NCBI GenBank assembly: GCA_017590115.1
Contig: JAGGNK010013003.1
Coordinates: forward strand, 2,848,431 to 2,912,430
Direction: 5' to 3'
DNA from: Montifringilla adamsi
Lineage: Eukaryota > Chordata > Aves > Passeriformes > Passeridae
Length of the DNA: 64,000 nucleotides
Below the pieces are notes generated by a model. The model was not told the origin of the DNA. It made no database searches and saw nothing but the letters and a program-made list of their open reading frames with translations. The translations under genes were made by a program, and so were the position numbers. Of this stretch, positions 36,661-46,353 are shown in pieces. How positions within the stretch are numbered: position 1 is the first letter of the stretch; each line of letters opens with the position of its first letter.

Positions 36661-38760
36661 TTGTACCAGGACAATTTGCACTATTTTTATGCACTTATTT
36701 TGTTAGTTTAAAAGCCTGAACTCAGCAATTTACCTAGACACTTACAAAGAAATTACTTTGGATGACAGAAATATTTACTGCCAAATACTTTTATAAAACA
36801 GCATGAATCTGATCTTTGTGCAGTATATTGAAATTTTCATCTTTTTGCAAAGAATATAGGAATTACACTGGAGAGGAAGGCAAAGACACAGAGTTGCAGA
36901 GAAATAGCAGGGTTGAAGGTAACTCTAACTTTCATACTCACCTGATTTGCCTTGCACACGCTATATACTTTCATACAACATTTACATAATGTGCATAAAT
37001 ACATAACACAAGAGACAACGATCATTTTCAGTACTGAATATAACAAACATATAACTAGAAAGTCTTGCTAAAGTTTTTTGGTGTTTGATGGAAGACCTCT
37101 ACGATGTACAAAATGTTTTTCACAAAATGTAATTTATTTCCTGGTCCCTCCCAAAACAGAAACAGCTGAGGAGGACATTTGCATTCTAAAGTCAACGGGC
37201 AGCTGAAGTTCAGCTACATCCCCACAAAATAAGCTCTTGAGTGCGTCCTTGATGACAGAAGAAAACCCATTCGTGTATCTTGAAAGTGCCTGGTAAAAGA
37301 TCTGATGGTTTCAGCTTAGTGGGCTATAATTCATTAGCCATTTGATAGCAGATGTGAGTTCAAGCTCCCCAAATCAGATAAAAATCATGACTGTGAGTTT
37401 AGAACATAATCAGTACATGTAGAAAACAAACAGACACATGATCTCAAGGATCATGTTTGTGACTATAATGACATGAGATCTTGCAAAAAGCAAGAAGGAA
37501 TGACTCTCAGTTTCAGAAGAAGCAGCGGGCCTTCCTTAGAGTCATGGGAATAGCAGCATTTGGCCAGGGCAAAGCAGAGATAAGAACAAAGAGCACACCT
37601 GTGTCACAGTAATGTCTGCCACCACCAGTTAAAGAAATACTTTTATCCAATCAAGGCAACTCTCACCACAGTCACAGTCCAAGGTAAGTGATCACCAAAT
37701 TTTTTGTCCAAGAGACAGCAAATGCCGTGATACATTTGGCTATTCTGAATTATTACAAGAGCTCAGACAATCTCTGTATTCTCTCTTCCCACTCAGAGCA
37801 CACAAGCTGTGAGCAGTGGCAAGAAGAGGAAAACAAACAATTTCAAGTTCAGAAAGTAGCTTAATTAATAATGTAAAGTCTCCATAATAAAGATCCCACT
37901 CTTTTTACCTTTGCTCACCAGACCCACCAAAGCTGGCAGGAGGCATTTTGTGGCACCAAGAATATCACATGTGACCTCTCAGGTGTCTGTTGTGCTGAAG
38001 TAGTGCAGCTTGTGCTATCTCATGTACACATCTGTAATATTCTGCTCTGGGAGGTGTGTTCATGTTCTCCTTTCTCCACAAGGAGTAATAAATGAGCCTT
38101 CACTGCACAAGAGCAGATGGCCACCCGTAAAACCACTGTCCCCTTCCTTGCAGCAGACAAACCACAATTTTGGCCATAAAAACAAAAAGTCAATAGCTCT
38201 TCATTAATCTGACAGTGCATGGTCTCTGCATTTGCCTGGGATTGCCTTGTCCACAGCTGGCTTTAGCAGATAGCAGCTGTTGAGTGATAATTCCCTAGTC
38301 TGTTTTATCTTCAATTCTGCAAATGTAATAATATGTGGTACAGGTCTGACCAAGTCTGCTAGTCCCTGCATAAAAACAATAACCCTTTATGTTAGTTCAC
38401 ACTGAGAGTGCAGCTTCCAAACTTGAGCAGGAAACCAAGGAAAAGGGAGCAAATTATGATGAGAAACATATAAAAAACAAATCCAGACTCAAGGCTGAAG
38501 AAGCAAAAAAGAATAAACAGCTGCTGGTGAAGACCTTGAGGGGGCACAAGACTTCTTACAGCCCCTCTTCTGCTCTGCTGGGGGCAAGCTGAGGCTGCCA
38601 ACATAGGATCCACAGCTGGGGGACACACAGAACATGGCACACGAGAAAAGGCACAGAGGGAAATGAGGTGCCTGTGTGACAGTTTTAATGCTGTTATTAA
38701 TGAGGTTCTTCATTGTTCACTTGATAATTGGAGTCTGTTAGAACTCTTGTTGATGGTTCT
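36661..38760. other. Unique noncoding DNA
   Basis: No recognised repeat or exon. Open frames up to 82 codons on both strands without domains. Confidence 0.45.
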
Positions 38761-38836
38761 GTGCAGGGCCAGGAGCTGGACTCAATGATCCTTGTGGGTC
38801 TCTGCCTACTCAACATTCTCTTTAATTCTGTGATTA
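38761..38836 (+). mobile_element. CR1 3' end fragment (sense, ~76 bp)
   Basis: GTGCAGGGCCAGGAGCTGG, then ACTCAATGATCCTTGTGGGT, then a degraded terminus AATTCTGTGATT. This is the sense-strand end of a CR1 with only the last ~75 bp retained. It lies tail to tail with the antisense CR1 that begins at 38949. Confidence 0.92.
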
Positions 38837-38948
38837 ATTATACTGTAAATAAATTGTTTGTTCCATACATGTGTGATGTATTTCCTTTTTAAGATTCTTC
38901 CTGGTATGGTTTTGTATTATCTATCTATTTATTAGTATCTTTTCATCA

Positions 38949-39190
38949 ATCACAGAATATCTCAATTTGAATATGGATCACCTGAAATTAAGCCATGTCA
39001 CCAAAAGCATTATCCAGAAACTCCTTGAACTCTGACAGGTTGGTGTCACGACCACTTCTGTGGGGAGCTTATTCCAGCGACTGATCAACCCTTCAGTGAA
39101 GAACCTTTTCCTAAATTTCAATCTGAATCTACCCTGATGTGGCTCCATTCTATTTACCCAAGTCCTATCACTGGTCACCAGAGGGAGAAT
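38949..39190 (-). mobile_element. CR1 LINE fragment (antisense)
   Basis: Begins with ATCACAGAAT, the reverse complement of a CR1 terminus, and runs through AAACTCCTTGAACTCTGACAG, GAAGAACCTTTTCCTAAATTT and TCACTGGTCACCAGAGGGA. It includes the last part of ORF2. Confidence 0.94.
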
Positions 39191-39193
39191 CAT
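38978..39193 (-). pseudogene. CR1 ORF2 carboxyl-terminal remnant
   Basis: The minus-strand frame contains GRFRLKFRKRFFTEGLISRW and NKLPTEVV. These match the conserved tail of avian CR1 ORF2 (GRFRLDIRKKFFT..HWNRLP type). The frame begins inside the element at an internal methionine and lacks the endonuclease and reverse transcriptase domains. The downstream part (from TCQSSRSFW) appears to be out of register with the native protein. Confidence 0.9.
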
Positions 39194-40220
39194 ATATAAC
39201 CCATTATTACTCTTCCTTTTACCCTTTTGAGTGAAAATTCAATTCATCTCGTAAACCCTTTGTATCACATGCTCATCAGTGTGTAAATTTTTTTTTTTAT
39301 GATGGAAGCAAGAACTACACAGGAAACTGTTCATCAAATCTGCTCTCCTGGGTTGTCCTACTGCAAGTCTTTTAGTGCATCCTGTTCCTAGTAATTAAAT
39401 AATTATATTGCATGTGTATAGACATATAACTGCCATTTAATTAGCAAAGAAAAAGCTGGAATTAAACAAGCAGGTTTTTCCAAATGAACATTTTAGGGAA
39501 GATTAAACTTGACTACAGTGAGGTGTGTCTCCTTGTTAGAGATGCACTATCTCAGCGAAGCTTCTTGGCAAGAAAAGTCACTCCTCATGAATGCAGTATG
39601 ATCTTAATCACGGCTAATGGATAAATTAAAAATGTCAAAATTAGAACAGCAAGCTAAGTGAATGCACTGGAAAGAAGAGTAATAAGAAAGAACAGCAGGA
39701 ACTAAAAAATGTGTTTTCTAATTGTACTGGAGATTTTCCTGCTCTCTCAGTTTTTGTCCTTTAATCCTCCTGAATCAACCTGCATGAGGCTTGTTCAGCA
39801 GACAGGACTCTGAAAGATGAAAATCGAGCTGGCTGTCAGCTGCCTAAGGGTGTGCAGGCAAGAAAGGGCACTGAGAAGCTGGGAGTGCTTCCTAACCACG
39901 CCATCACTGAGCAATTTGCCTTTGTGAAATGTTATGAACTTAAAGAAAATCCGAGCCTAGCAGTTAGGACATAGAAAAAGGTCTGGATATGCTATTTTTC
40001 CCTGATGGAAAAGAGGGAGGCCTGGATGCACACCTTCCTTAAGTTTTTTTCAGAAATGGAGAGTAAAGTAAGATAAATAAGAGAGATGTCCCAGATCCTC
40101 AGAACTGTTTGTAAACAAATCCTAAATTCATCTGCACATCAGGACTAGGCTTGCCCTGGGCTAAGCTGCAGTGGAGATTTGCTGAATAGGGATGGTTGCT
40201 GCAGGGAACCTGAGTCACTC
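39191..40220. other. Unique noncoding DNA
   Basis: AT-rich sequence with a T-run at about 39289 and no recognised repeat or exon. Confidence 0.45.
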
Positions 40221-40560
40221 AGGCTGGCCAGGACCAGATCACCTGGAGCAACCACCTGTCCAAAACATTATTAGCTTCCAAGTAACAGCAGATGACTAAG
40301 GATCTTCTCCAGTTGAACTTGGAAACTCTCCAAGAACAGAGATCCCACAATCTCCCTGGGTAATCTCTTCTGGTGTTTCATGGTGAAATCTAGTTTCCTC
40401 CATCTAAAATAGGAATTTCCATTGTTTCAACTTGTGATGCCTCAGTTTTTGTACTGCACTCCTGAGAAATGTCTGGCTGCCTTCCCTCAAACCTTCTTCA
40501 GCATTTCCTGATTTTTAATGTCTCCCCTGACCATGTTCTGCTTTTCCTTACATGTTACTT
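40221..40560 (-). mobile_element. Old CR1 fragment (antisense)
   Basis: Diverged but ordered CR1 tail words: CCAAGAACAGAGATCCCACA, ATCTCCCTGGGTAATCTCTT, GTGATGCCTCAGTTTTTGTA and GAGAAATGTCTGGCTGCC. Both ends are eroded and the terminal octamers are gone. Its age is between that of the fresh CR1 copies and the piece at 36.3 kb. Confidence 0.8.
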
Positions 40561-42179
40561 TGGTTCATCAACAACTCTCTCACACTGAAGGCAGCATTAC
40601 CTCAAAATCATTCTTGGCTCAAACAAGATGAACACATGAGTTAAAGCAAATAGCCTTTTATAAAATGTAAACCAGACAAAGGTTTAAAGAGGTACAGGTA
40701 TGGAATTAAACTCTGGAGACTATTTGAAGGCAGTGTGCAAATGGAGCCAGGTTTACGTTATCTCATAGGGATGTAGAGACCCCATAATGTCTGATCAGAG
40801 GAGCTGTCCTACATTTGTCCAGGGTTTTCATGGGAAAGCATCGGACATAATGGGAACACGTTCAGCTCTAGAGCCCATATCCAGCCATGGCCATTATTCA
40901 GTTTCAGAAGTTTCCCCTCCTCCATCCCCCTGCTTTTCACCACATTTCCAAGCAGTGCCAACAATCCTGGCATGAGCCAGCACTGCCTCCTGCACCTTCA
41001 GGTGCTGTTACACAATCATTAAGCTGCCTTAACACAGATGAGGTTTGCTGCTGTCTCAAGTACCCTGCTAAGCTATTTGCAAACTGCCAACCTATTCTGA
41101 GTGAAATGCACTTCTCTAAAGCAGATTTATTTACATGCTTCCATCCCTCTCATCCAATGTAACAGGAATTGCATGGTGAGGCAGGGAGGGAATTCATTTT
41201 CATATATAATGGAACACGGCAGCATAAGCTGGATAAGAATCTGTTCCAAGCACACGAGACTTGACTTAATACACAGAAGCTGTTGAAAGTAAAGAATTAA
41301 ACCCTCAAATACCATCCAGCCTTCTTCAACTCAGAGGAAATGTGTTTATCAAACAGGAGAATAAGATTCATAAAAACCTTTATCTAGGGGGTTTTTTGTT
41401 TTTTTTTTTTTTTTAATGGGGTGGGGAAGTTGAATGATTTTAAGACAGTCTATAGTCTTAATATATAGAGCCACTCAAGTAGTGAAAACAATTTCAACAA
41501 TAGTTACCTGTTGTGAATAGGGGTTTTAAGGTTGTTTTTCTAAAACCATTTCTATTGCAGAATTTGCAATATCTGCAAACTCAGATCCTTACAGTTTTGC
41601 TTCTCCAGCCTCAGAGGAATTGACCAGCCAGCCAAGAGGCTCTGATTTGGAGCCCAGTGGAGAGGAGGAAACAGCACTCAGGGACAAGAGCAATGCCAGT
41701 TGAGTCGATGCCAGACCTGACAATCTTAAAATGACCATCCCATAAGGGAGATGCTTTAAACAATGGCAGACAAACAGCCCTCAGTGGATTACTCACATTT
41801 TGAAGACATTCAGTGTCAGGGAAGGCCATGTGCTCTCTGTCACTGGACGGCAAATAAGCACAAGGAATAATGCATTCAACTCCCCTTATCCTGTTTTCTA
41901 CTTGTCATGGTGTGGTTGCCTGCAAAAGTGGAACACAAACAGCTGCACACCACTCCATGCACAAAGACACTGTATTAAATGCCAAGACAATTGGAATTAA
42001 CTGGTACTGAACTTCTCTTTAAGCTCCTTGTGTAACTCAGCTGTGATTCTTTTCACAAGAGAATTGGAAGATTGCGGCTTGTTACACCTTTCCTGTTATT
42101 TAAAAGCTGCTGTGGATGTTTTAAAGCAAAAGCGGGGAGAAGAGGGATAAGTAAAAGAAAACTCTGTGTCCTTTAAGAA
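40561..42179. other. Unique noncoding DNA
   Basis: No recognised repeat other than the poly-T run at 41399-41414. Open frames up to 91 codons show no domain. Confidence 0.45.
41399..41414 (+). repeat. Poly-T tract (16 nt)
   Basis: Sixteen consecutive T preceded by a TTTTTTG run. Confidence 0.9.
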
Positions 42180-42440
42180 AAAAAAAATCATATCAATTTG
42201 CATGCAATCAGTTAATTACACCACTGGATATATTATGAATATTCCCACATGAAAAAAGCAAAAGGAAAGGCAGGAAAGCCTGAGAAGAAAGCAGCATTAA
42301 GGCAACTAAATTGCTTCCAGCCCCCAGGTGGAAAATTAACCTGCATCCTTTTATATAATGATAATTTGCAAAATGAAATAATACAATAAAATCATAAATA
42401 ATAACAGAACACTCTATGCAGGCAGCAGTAAGAATCTATA
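42180..42440. promoter_or_regulatory. Candidate conserved noncoding element
   Basis: The segment holds AATTTGCATGCAATC (octamer/POU-like), CAGTTAATTAC (homeobox-like), an ATATTATGAATATTCC stretch and TAATGATAATTTGC in a compact array, without repeat homology or coding potential. This resembles amniote developmental enhancers. It is inference from motif density only. Confidence 0.25.
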
Positions 42441-44289
42441 CAAACTAAAGAATGGGTGTGTCTGAAGTTCCACCCCAATTTCTGACACCTAACACATCCC
42501 CCAGAGTTCATTCTGAAGATATTCCTTGGATCAGATAGGCTTCATGATTTTCAGAAACTGGAAATCCTGGTTTCTGAAAAATCAAAAAAGACATTGGAAA
42601 AGAAGCACAGAAATTATGTCACCAAATAAACCTGCCACCTACACTGAACTCAGCACCATCTGAGTAATGTGACGCATTTATAATGTGTTATAATGACAAG
42701 TTGTAGTCAGAAAAATTATCTTCTTTTAATGTCCCTTTCCAAATTCAAAACAAAGTGTTTGTACCTTTCTGGCAAACCGAAGGTCAATTTTAATGAACAT
42801 GGGTGTTTTTGTTAGTGCTCAGACTCAAGATGAAAATGAATGAAACATGGGTATTAAATTAAGATTTCTTTCATTTTTAAAAACAAAAACTCTTGTTCAT
42901 AACATTTACCAAATACAAAAAGTAACTGTGCATCCCATGGAATTTGAATTTGTGATTCCTGCAACTGAATACCTCCCAATATTGAGTGGGAACTGCATAT
43001 CCCCAAATACTTAATATCACTTTTTAAAATAGCAGATCATTATTTTATAATAATGTCTGCTAAAGTATCCCACAGAAAAGTGCAGTCATTCACTTACATG
43101 GGCCCAGACTGGGTTCCAAAGAAGTCTGCAGAATAATTTATAATTTGAGGGGGTTTTAACCCTTTCTTAGGCTAGATTTTCAGCACCCAGCAGCTCTGCT
43201 CTGGGTAACCGACTGAAACAATTGGATTATCAGACGTTTGCAGTGCTACTCTCGGAGAACCAAGGGCAGCTCTGGAGAACTTTAAAAAAACTAGGAGAAG
43301 ACAAGAAAATCTAACAAGAATGTCTGTAACTGTGAATTACAAGCTGGAGTGGAGGGGAGGATTTCATGCTTTATACCAGAAAGTTTGTTTTAACAAGAGA
43401 CAGGTAAAAACCTTTAACCTTTTAGCATACTTTTTAAAAAACCCAAAAGATTTCAGTACCGTGCATTTAACTAAACAGCCTCCTATTCCAAACTCCTGCT
43501 TTCAAAAATATATTACACAACCCTTAGTCAATGAATTTTCAAGTGTCAACTTTCAGGAAAAAAAAAAAAAAAAGAGAGAGATCTTCTTATATGAACTAAA
43601 AGTGCATTATCTAATTGCATTTGTGCATCATGCATCAACTCTCAAGATGAGATAGGTGTGCAATGAATATTTAATCAGTTGAGTCATTCACCCTCTGAGA
43701 TTCATCATTTGACATATTTTATCAACATACTTAGTTGGAATTTTTTGTTAGTATTTTTGTTCTAAGGATTGAATATTGAAAGGAAAACCCTGACAAGTTC
43801 TTAAAAATACAGACTATCTGTACAAATTTAAGTTCTGAACAATCTAATAATTTCCTGGGAAATATATCCTGGAGTCATATTCCCGTGGATCATATTCTCT
43901 ATTATATAGTATCCTAAAGGAAGATATTTTTTAAAAACATAAATAAAAATTGAAAGATTACATATATTATTTATTCTATAGTATATTATATGTACTAAAC
44001 TATAATAAAAAGGCTTTCTTCTTCAGGAATATTAGAGCCAGTAAAAGCATATTGTCTCCTGATGTATGTTCATGTCATACAAACAACTTCAAAAAAATGA
44101 GAAAATCCATTAATATTTTCAGTGATATAATATCTGTAAGAAACTCTCTTTGTGGCAAGTAAATCAAAGTACTACAAATATGACTTCTAGCAGCACAAGG
44201 AAATTCATAGACTTTAAGAATATGTCTTTTGGATAGTAGAGATATTATCTGGCTTTTAAGAATCATGTTTGCACTGGTAAAAAACACGT
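42441..44289. other. Unique noncoding DNA
   Basis: AT-rich with a poly-A run at 43558-43573. The 111-codon plus-strand frame at 43320-43655 passes through this A-run (reading KKKKK) and is not a credible gene. Confidence 0.45.
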
Positions 44290-44948
44290 CATGGAATCAT
44301 AGAATGGTTTGTCTTGGAAGGGACCTTAAAGCCCATCTGGTTCCATCCCCACTGCCATGGGCAGGGACACCTTTCACTAGACCACATTGCTTCCCAGGGC
44401 CCTCAAGACTTCTGGGAATGGGACATCCACAGCTTCTCTGGGCAACTTGTGCCAGTCTTTGACTGCCCTCATAGTAAAGAAGTTTTTTCCTGATATCCAA
44501 ACTGAACCTACTTTTTGTCAGTTTGTATCCATTCTCCCTTGTCCTGTCATTCCAGGTCCTTGTACAAAGTCCCTCTCCAGCTTTCTTGTAGGCTCCCGTC
44601 AGGTACTGGAAGGCCACAATTCGGTCACCCCAAAGCCTTCCCTTTTCCAGGTTGAAGCCCAATTCTCTCAGCCTTTCCTCACAGAAGTTCTTCATCCCTC
44701 TGATCAACTTGGTGGCCTCCTCTGGACCTGCTGCAACAGGTCCATGTCCTTCCCATGCTGGGAGCCCAGAGCTGGATGCAGCTCTGCAGCAGGGGCCTCA
44801 GCAGAGCCGAGGGGCACAATCCCCTCCCTCCCTGCTGCCCACGCTCCTTCTGATGCAGCTCAAAACACGTTTGGCTCTCTGGGCTGCCAGTGCACATGGC
44901 TAGCTTGTGTCCAGTTTCTGATCCACCGGCACCAAGTCCTTCTCTCAC
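44290..44948 (-). mobile_element. CR1 LINE, longest copy (antisense, ~660 bp)
   Basis: Starts at AATCATAGAATGGTTTG and TTGGAAGGGACCTTAAAG (reverse complement of the CR1 3' terminus) and runs through the full CR1 tail. It contains CTGCCATGGGCAGGGACACC, AGCCTTTCCTCACAGAAG, CTGGATGCAGCTCTGCAGCA and CACCAAGTCCTTCTCTCA. It is 5'-truncated inside ORF2. One internal octamer is lost at the 3' end. It is moderately diverged and well preserved compared with most other copies here. Confidence 0.98.
44297..44707 (-). pseudogene. CR1 ORF2 carboxyl-terminal remnant
   Basis: This 136-codon frame contains CEERLRELGFNLEKGRL, GDRIVAFQYLTGAYKKAG and NDRTRENGYKLTKSRFSLDI, the well-known carboxyl tail of avian CR1 ORF2. 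After RKKLL it leaves the native register (a frameshift near residue 75) and ends in the 3' untranslated part. No reverse transcriptase or endonuclease domain is present. The 189-codon plus-strand frame at 44387-44956 is only the antisense shadow of this element. Confidence 0.95.
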
Positions 44949-46245
44949 ACAGATGACAAAAAAACAGGTGTTTGTTTTTTTTCTTATCAGCAATGTGTAA
45001 CACAAGACCTATTAAACTCCTAAAGGAGCGTTTCTGGAGAATTACACATTCCCAAACCTGCTCGTGCTGAGGAACCACATTGCAGGGCGTCTGTTAACAC
45101 AGGATCACATGATGTGTTTCAGCAGGAGCTATTTTTGTGTCTCTCCTAAGGGATCAAAACCAGCACACAGAACAAACTGTTGATGGCAACCTTGGCCAGC
45201 ATCGCGGTACCACTTCAGATGGAGGGGTGCATGTCAGAGCACGTCATCATTCCGTGGCTGCTACAGCGTGCATGGCATTTCATAGGAGAGGTCTGTCATT
45301 CCAAGGAGACCTTCAGCAATGAGTTTGCCAGGAGTCAAACTCAGAGGAGAAACAACAGCTCATGAGTCACATGCTGCTCACGAGCTTGAACGATGTTCTC
45401 CCAATCAAAAGATCAAGGTCATTTACTTACTAAACATATGGTCTACCAAAAAAGGCACTCTCTTCCCAACTCCAAGTGTGCAAACAGAAGGAATTGCTAT
45501 CATCAGGAATGCCTTTATAGCAACCCTTTCTTCAGCACAGACTATACACTGAAGCAGTACTTCACTGCTCTGCTGTTAAGCAGGAAAAATGATTCCTCCC
45601 TTAGTTAAAGGGAAAAACAAATGGAGACAAGAAAGGACAGAGGAAGCCAACTGTGAACTTTTTCAAGTGCTGCTGAATATCAAGCTCTCAGTGAAAGGAA
45701 GACTGGTTGGACTCATTGGAGGAAGACTGGTTTTAGAAATATATTCATACATTTAAAGGACATAATATTCATGGCAAATTATACCTTTTTGCCAAGCTAT
45801 CATTATATTACAACCTGATTTCAGTACAGCTTTCAGACCCAAACTTGTCTCTTTGCTTCAACACACACATTTTTACTACATTAACCATGAGAAATGCTAA
45901 AGAAATTCACTCACACATTTTGAATCAACATTCATTTCTTGACAATCCTGTCTGAAATCTACTTAGGGATTAACTCAGTTGGAAGTGGCAGTCCATGTTT
46001 TATGCTCTTTCTCTTGAACATTTCACTGAAGAAGTTCAAGATAGAAAGACTTTCCCAACTAAACCACTTGGAGGGATCCTGCACAAGGTGTAAAAATTAA
46101 TGACTCTACAGCAAGAGGATGCACAGGTTCTAGCTTCAGCTCAAGCACACACTGTTCCATTGCTGATGTTTCCAAATTCCTTGCCACATTCCCGACTTTT
46201 CTTTGTGGATGTAAGTTGGTTTTTCAAGCTGACAACAGATCCTTC
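44949..46245. other. Unique noncoding DNA
   Basis: No recognised repeat. The part at about 45180-45400 keeps several CpG sites (for example ATCGCGGTACC and CAGCGTGCATGG) in a CpG-poor region and has overlapping 61-codon frames. No domain is visible and no exon could be established. Confidence 0.45.
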
Positions 46246-46271
46246 CAGAGTGGAGATTAGTCTCCACTCTG
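46246..46271. repeat. Small perfect hairpin next to the large one
   Basis: Arms at 46246-46256 and 46261-46271 (CAGAGTGGAGA and its complement) flank a TTAG loop. Its right arm overlaps the left arm of the large hairpin, so the two foldings are mutually exclusive at 46267-46271. Confidence 0.93.
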
Positions 46272-46353
46272 CTTCATAGAACTCCTGCAGGCAGGAATCC
46301 CTAAATGCACGTACTTTAGGGATTCCTGCCTGCAGGAGTTCTATGAAGCAGAG
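46267..46353. repeat. Perfect 39-bp-stem hairpin
   Basis: Arms at 46267-46305 and 46315-46353 are exact reverse complements with a 9-base spacer (TGCACGTAC). Neither arm shows a mismatch or gap, which in noncoding DNA means the inverted copy is very recent, is under selection, or is an assembly or library fold-back artefact. The arms contain no known transposon end and no flanking target duplication was seen. A minus-strand frame reads through it (46141-46416), but only because the hairpin has no stop in that register. Confidence 0.97.

Noticed and set aside
44387..44956. 189-codon plus-strand open frame, the longest in the window
   Set aside because: It lies entirely over the antisense CR1 and is the complementary reading of the element. 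The genuine coding remnant is on the minus strand.
45696..45740. Repeated GGAAGACTGGTT word
   Set aside because: A single short direct repeat of about 12 bp with no further structure. Not annotated as an element.
46267..46353. A microRNA precursor
   Set aside because: Real precursors usually show bulges and mismatches. A fully perfect 39-bp stem is more like a recent inverted copy. Kept only as an alternative to test with small-RNA data.
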